From: Euglena gracilis
Lineage: Eukaryota; Euglenida; Euglenophyceae; Euglenales
Assembly: GCA_039621445.1 (NCBI GenBank)
Contig: CP154957.1
Span: 14,934,947-14,998,946 of the forward strand
Length of the DNA: 64,000 nt
Direction: 5' to 3'
The notes beneath the pieces are model-generated. The model was not told the origin of the DNA. It worked only from the letters and a program-made list of their open reading frames with translations, and did not search any database. How positions within the stretch are numbered: position 1 is the stretch's first letter; the number at the start of each line of letters is the position of its first letter. Shown piece after piece: positions 37,501-44,300 of this stretch. A program made the position numbers and the translations under genes.

Positions 37501-40500
37501 GAAAAATGATCTGAAAAAACACCAAAAATATTCGAGTTGCGCAGCAAGTCAAATTTTTTTCGGTGTTATTGCCAACAAATCATCGAATCGGAAAACTGCT
37601 TCGATGATTTTTAAATTTATTTTGAGCAGAAGCATAAGGAAATACGCAAACAGCAAAATGTTGTAGAAAATATCCTATTATAAACAAACAACGAAGGACA
37701 ACAACTGTCTGGGAAACAGACATTTACATAATGGGAGTATATATATGCAAATATGTGTGTGCACGTAACGCGTAAGTATAACAATGAAAATAAAATAAGA
37801 TGCATAATGAAGCAGAATACCGCTTCATCGATGCAAATAGTCGTGACATTACATAAAACGCAGCTGAATCAGACGTAACGGAAATACAGGTGCAATTTAT
37901 GCTTTACAGGATGAAAAGGAGGAGAGACCACGTTATGTCTTTGTGATCAACTCTACCCAACACCGACGTTGGCCACCGCCGGTGTCGGTTGTTCCTGTGG
38001 GCTGCCAGGGCCGCAAGCGGCGGAAGCAGGCCCCCGGCAGCCCCGTGGCTCCCCGCCTTGCACTGCTGGAGACAAAATGATTTTATGCCTAGACTGAACG
38101 TAGAACTAACGTTCCAGGTTCATGGTGCAATTGGCAGTTTGGCGGTTGAGTAATGCGCAGGACAAATGCGTAGGTCTATGAAAAGCAGGTATTGTAGGCA
38201 AAGCAAGCGGTTTTCAGCTTGCATTGCAAGTATTTGACAAAATTTTCCAAAAAGTGGAGAGGCTGGACCGGGTCCATTTCACTTCCCCGTACCCCTGAAC
38301 GGTGCTCGGCCGTCAGGGGTTCGGTTACGGCTTTTGCTGGACCAGGCAGGCGATCGTACAGTCCAGTCTCCCCATTCTTCTCAGTACATAAACGTTACAA
38401 AATCCAAATGAAAAAAAAGCATGGGGGACACATGAGAGTGCATTTATGTCCCCATCCTCCAGCTGAGAGGGCCTCGGGCACCGACTTTGGCAGCTGTGCC
38501 TCCGCCCGGTCCGCCCGCTGGGTCGCCACGGCCAGTGCCGCGCGGAGCTGCGCCAACTCGTGCGAGTCGCTCCGGCGGGACTGGGCCCGATGGGACAGGC
38601 TGCCTGCGCTGTGTGGCTGGATGGGGAGAGGGGGTTGGGGCGAGGCTGTTTTGGAAAGCCTGGGGCGTGTGGGGGTGGGTCCTGAGCCCCGGGGGTTGGG
38701 GGGGGGGGTGGGGTGGAACCTCCCAACAGCAGGCTTACTTCCGCTTTGGCCCTGGGTTGAGGATAGATGGCACAAACCTGTGTACTCTGTACAAGACCCT
38801 CCATCACGGCAAACCTGAGCACATCTTAACCTTAAACAACTCCATTTCCAGCAAGATAAATCCCATTCCATGCTCCCGCCCACCCCACGTCATCCTCGTG
38901 CACCAGAGATTCACTTGGCGGCCTCAGGTCGGCTGGGGGCCTCCCAGCTGCCGTTCTAGCTGCCCCAAAACAATAACAGTCGCAGAACGTTTGCAAGCTC
39001 CATTGACATGGGCACGGAGGATTGCGCTCCTGTGAAAACGGCAGAACCCCCGCCACTGCCATCCTTCCCCAATGCTCCATGACGTTCGCACCCCCCCTGG
39101 CAACGCTTAAGGACCCCCGGGGAGAGGGTCCAGCTCAGAAGCTGGAAAATTTGGGCTGGCTGAAAAAAGGCTGCGGGCTGGCTGGACCCCCCAGGGGTGG
39201 GGCCAAGTTTTCCCAAGCAACACCCTGCCCCCCTCCCCCCTCCCCGGGAGGCCGGGCCGGGCCGGGCAGGGCCTGGGTGGGTCTCCAGCGCTGCCTCCGC
39301 CGCCTGCGCCCGGCCCGTCGCCGCCGCCAGCGCCGTCCGAAGGCGCTCCACCTCCGCCACGGCCGCCACGTCGGCGGGCTGGGCAGTGGGGCCGGCCTCC
39401 GATGAGCTGGAGGACGTGGTGGAGTCGTCCGCGCTGGAGTCGGTGTCGCGCACTCGGCGGTGGGACGCCCGGGGCTTCGGGTGGCTCGAGGGGGAGGCCG
39501 GGGCGAGGTGCTCTCGGTTGGTGGTGGGCTTGGTGACGGTGGCTTCTAAAGTTGCAGAAAAGCAGTGCCGGCATTTTGTGCCAAAAATCAAAATTCTCCT
39601 TGTTTTGGGAGTCCACTGTTGAACTTGCCAGCATTTGGAGAAACAGCATGTGCAACTCCTTGTCAAGTTAACCTTCAGAAGTTTCCAAAATGTCGAAATG
39701 TTAGAGCCCCGGATTGGATTGACGGAGAATGCGGAAGTTGTGTGAACCCGTCGGCTTCCCCCTCCCCTTGTCTCCGCCTGGTTCTGACCCATCTTTTCTG
39801 GATCTGAGACAAGGGGCGGGGGAGGGACAGCATGAGGGTTGCCATAGGAGGATGCTTGTGAGCAGCCTCCCCTCTCTGAGAGGGGGCCTAAACATGTTCG
39901 AGGATGCTCAAACATTCGATCTGGATCACCTTCCCACGGCACTCCCCCTCCGAGGTGAGGCAGCCAGGAGCCCGTGTTGCAAAATTGCACCTTGCGGCGC
40001 GACAGCGAATGTGAAAGAAAAACCTGACCTCCACAGGCCAACACCTCCCCCCCCTGGAACGTTCGAGGACAGCCAGACTTTTAATTCAGGTCCAAGCAAC
40101 ATGGAAATGAGCTGGAAAATGTGCTTGGGTGTCAGCGTGGTGGCAGTATGGCCTCTTGGCAAGCGACGCGGGCCTCGAAAAATGCGACACAAAAAAAAGC
40201 TGCAAAATAACAAAAATTTCGACAATCCAAAATGTAAAAAACCAAATGCAGAAAACGCATGTGGTGGGGACACATGGGGTGGGGACACAAAAGCACATTT
40301 GTGTTCCCACCCTCCAGCTGAGAGGGCCTCGGGCACCGACTCCTTCAGCTGTGCCTCCGCCCGGTCCGCCCGCTGCGTCGCCACGGCCAGCGCCGCGCGG
40401 AGCTCCGCCAACTCGTGCATGTCGCTCCGGTGGGACTGGGCCTGATGGGACAGGCTGCCTGCGCTGTGTGGCTGCATGGGGAGAGGGGGGTTGGGGTGAG

Positions 40501-41196
40501 GCTGTATAGGAAAGCTGGTGTGTGTGTGTGGGGTGGGTCCAGCTGCTCTCCCCCCGCCCTGTGGGGGTCAGGTTTTTTAAGCAACGGCAGAGGGGGGGGG
40601 AATGCAACTTGGCCCTTCAAATTATGCAAGTCAAATAAAATGCAGAAAATGCAGGAAAAAAATGCAAACTTCAGAAAAGCCTGATTATGCAAAAAAAAAT
40701 ACAAATTATGCAAATTGCAAATCCCCCCCTGGCAACGCCCTGCCCCCTGGGGGGGGCCTGGGCGGGTCTCCAGCGCTGCCTCCGCGACCTCCGCCCGGCC
40801 CATCGCCGCCGCCAGCGCCGCCCGAAGGCGCTCCACCTCCGCCACGGCCGCTGCATCGGCGAGCTGGGCGGTGGGGCTGGCCAGTGGCGGACCCGGCCAG
40901 AGCCGTGGGCGGCGCGGAGTGTGGCGCGCGAAGGCGGTGTTTCAAAGACCAACGAGATCGGCGGTGGGATGCCACTGCCTCCAGCGATGGGATTGTGCCC
41001 TGACCCCCACTTACAACTCCCTCCTCCCAGGGCGACCAACGAAAAGACGACGGACTACCCTGCATGATGAGGTTGTTTGTTGTTGCAACAAAACCCCCAC
41101 AAATACATTTTTCTCAAGATTTTATGTTATTATGTTATTTTTATGTTATTTTTACGCTAACTGTGCCAAAATTGCAATTTTTCTCAAAAAAAATTC

Positions 41197-41236
<40 letters not shown>

Positions 41237-41301
41237 TATTTATTATTTATCATTATTATTATTATTATATTATTATTATTATTATTATTATATTATTATT
41301 A

Positions 41302-41360
<59 letters not shown>

Positions 41361-44300
41361 TATTATATACATCAATTAATAAATATATCAATTATTAATA
41401 TATATTATTTATTATTATTTTATCAAAAATGGATATTTGGGGGATTTTTTGGGGGGTATGACGATCATTTCTTTCACTTATAAGCCCCCCCATTTAGTCA
41501 CCCCACGGGAGAATAACACAAATAAAACAAATCGTGTGTGTGCAGCAAGCTACACCTGGCCTAGGGAAAAGCAGGGTGTGCACGAGGTGCAGACGAGACG
41601 GCACACCCACCACACAGATGGCGCAGAATCTCCCCAGAGCCCTGGGAGTGCTTCAGCCAGCGTGGCTCGCGTGTTGGCGTCCCGCAGCTGGATCTTCAGC
41701 GCTGGCAGCAGAGGTTGGTTTGAGGACCTGGTGGGGGGGGGAGCACCGCCCACCCATTTCACCCACCGGTCCGCAAAGCGAAGGGTCGGGTATATTTTTT
41801 TTGTTTTTGCGTCGCGCCAACTGTTCTATGACCCTTTGCTTATTACGTAACATTCCAAGCAAAAATTTGGCGCGGGGATTGGGGGACCTGAAAAATTTTC
41901 GGGTACCAACCAAAAAGATCGATGGGCAGGGGGGGGCAGGGGTGATCAGTTCCTATCTCTGTTCATCAGTCCAGAGGTACCCACCCACCACCACCTGGGG
42001 CCGCTTTCGGTTTCGGGGGTTGTTCTGGGGTATCTTAGAATGATAAATATTAAAAAAAATTATTATCTCTGCGCGTCGCCAAAACTGGAGGGAAAAACTA
42101 CTCGGGGGGCCCACTGTTGGCCGAACCCCAACCCAAGTGGGGTCCCCCTGGGGTTGGGGATCGACCAAGAGTAGGTTCCCCACTGCCCCCGTTCCTCAGG
42201 GCCACCAAGCCTCTGGATGCCAGCTCCGCAAAGTACTTCGCCCGGAGCTCCGACAACTGCTGGGGGTCCTCGGCCTCCTCCCCGGCAGATAGGTTGGAGG
42301 CCAGCGTGGCGCGGTGGCTTGGGCGGCGGCAGGACCCCCCAAACTGCAATCATGCGAACAGTGGCGGAGAGGTTAGGGAGGGAAGTGCCCGTCGCGCGGC
42401 CAGAGCAAAGGATGGTCACTTTGCCGCACTGAGTGCAAGATTTTAAAGAAATAAAAATACCGGGCCTCCCTCCCCCAATGCGGGAAAAAGTTCGTACAAT
42501 TTTCGAGAAAACGTTTGGGTTCTTCTTGGGCCATTTGCGCACGGGACAGTTTTCTCGTCCTACCAGCAACGTTTGGCGGTGTCCCCGGCGCCGGGGGCCA
42601 GGCCGGTCTCCAGCTCCGCCTCCGCCGCCTCGGCCCGGTCCGTCGCCTCCGCCAGCGCCGCCTGCAGCCGCTCCACCTCCGCCGCCGCCTCCTCCGCGGC
42701 GGCGGTGTTGATGGCGGGCGATCGCTGTCAGAGCTGCGGGCTGCGCTGGTGAGCACAGAGGTGGGCCAACAGATCTCCTTTGGGAGAGCGGGGGGGGGGG
42801 GGAAGGCAGGCTTCACGGGAACGCTGGATGGCCATTCGCAAGGAACATTCCAGCTGCGCAGCGCAACAAATTCGGGGGAAAAAAATCCGGGGAAGGGATG
42901 GCGGGACACAGCCGATGGGGTTTGCGGTGTCTCCTTTCAGTCTGGAGGTCCACTGGAAGGTGCCGTTTTGAGCAAGTTCTGTTCAGACCCCTCCCTGGGG
43001 ACTGTAGATTAGAGACCTTTGCCGAAGGTACTGTTGGCCAAGGTCAACGTTCCCCAGGTCGCAAAGCCCTGTTGGAATGTCAATGGAATGGGACTCCGCC
43101 CTTGACCATAAAAGAGGTTCAGAAACCCCACACCGCCTTCCATCAAACCCAGGCCTCCCTTTCATCCTGCATGAAAGCGTCTGAAATGAAACCGAAGACA
43201 GAGGGGCAGAACAGTTCCTCGAATTAAAAAGTGCTTTCTTGCACCAAAAAGATGACCACACGGGTTTGACTTTTTGAACCAGCATGATTAGATTGGGTGT
43301 CATGCTGGGCATCGAAATCAAATTTTAAAACACCGGCGTGGTCGATAATTGAGAAAAAAATTCATAGTCAATGTGAGTCATCACACCCAACAGGTTATGG
43401 AAATTTCTTCCCATTGCAGATTTTACTCAAAACGATTTCACTCAAATTGAAGGAACCAAACAAATATTAAAAAAACCTTCAAACTCTGGGAGGGCTTCTG
43501 CCACCGCCACCCGCTCGTTGGCCTCCCGCAGTTGGGCTGTCAGCGCCTCCAAATCGGCGAAATGCTTCGCCCGGAGCTCCACCAGCAGGAACTTCCTTTG
43601 GGAACTGCCGGGGTGGTGTGCAAATAAAAAAATAAACAAAATTTCTGTGGTTTATTGACAGCGTCGTAAGTGGAACAATCCGTATACTTTAACACACACA
43701 CACACAATCAGTCCCTCTCAAAGGTGAGGTGCAACACATCTCTCCACACGGGGGGCTCCTGGCTGCGACTTCCTTCGCATGGCGCTGCGTGCTGCGCCGC
43801 CGTTCCGCGTTGAAATGGGAGAACTGCTCCTGCAGGGCGGAGACTTCGTCCTCCGACAGCTGGCTGGGCCCGTCCCCCGGCGCCAGCGTCGAGGGGTCGG
43901 GGCTGGCGAAGCTGGACACGCTGCCGGACGGTGACGCGGCCAAGCACCCATGGCCATCCAGAACCCCAGACCCAATCACGCCCCAAGCACGTCCCAGTCA
44001 GGCTGTTTTTTACCAAACCCCCCGGGGGGGGTCCGGAGTGCCTGTGAGTGCCTGCCCAGGCAGGCACTACCCCCCTTGGGGGGGGGTCGGATTTCGGCCT
44101 GTGCCCAGGCACACTCCTTTGAAAATATGCTATTTTTGGCTCCCCGGCGCCGGGGTTGTGCTAGGGCACTTTTGGCCGTGTGCCCTACCCCCCCCCTCCC
44201 CGGGGAGGGGGTCGGATTGAGAGTGCCTTGGAGTGCCTGCCCAGGCAGGCACCCCCCCCCCCAGGTGGGGTCGGCACCCGACTAAAGTACAGCCTGGTCC

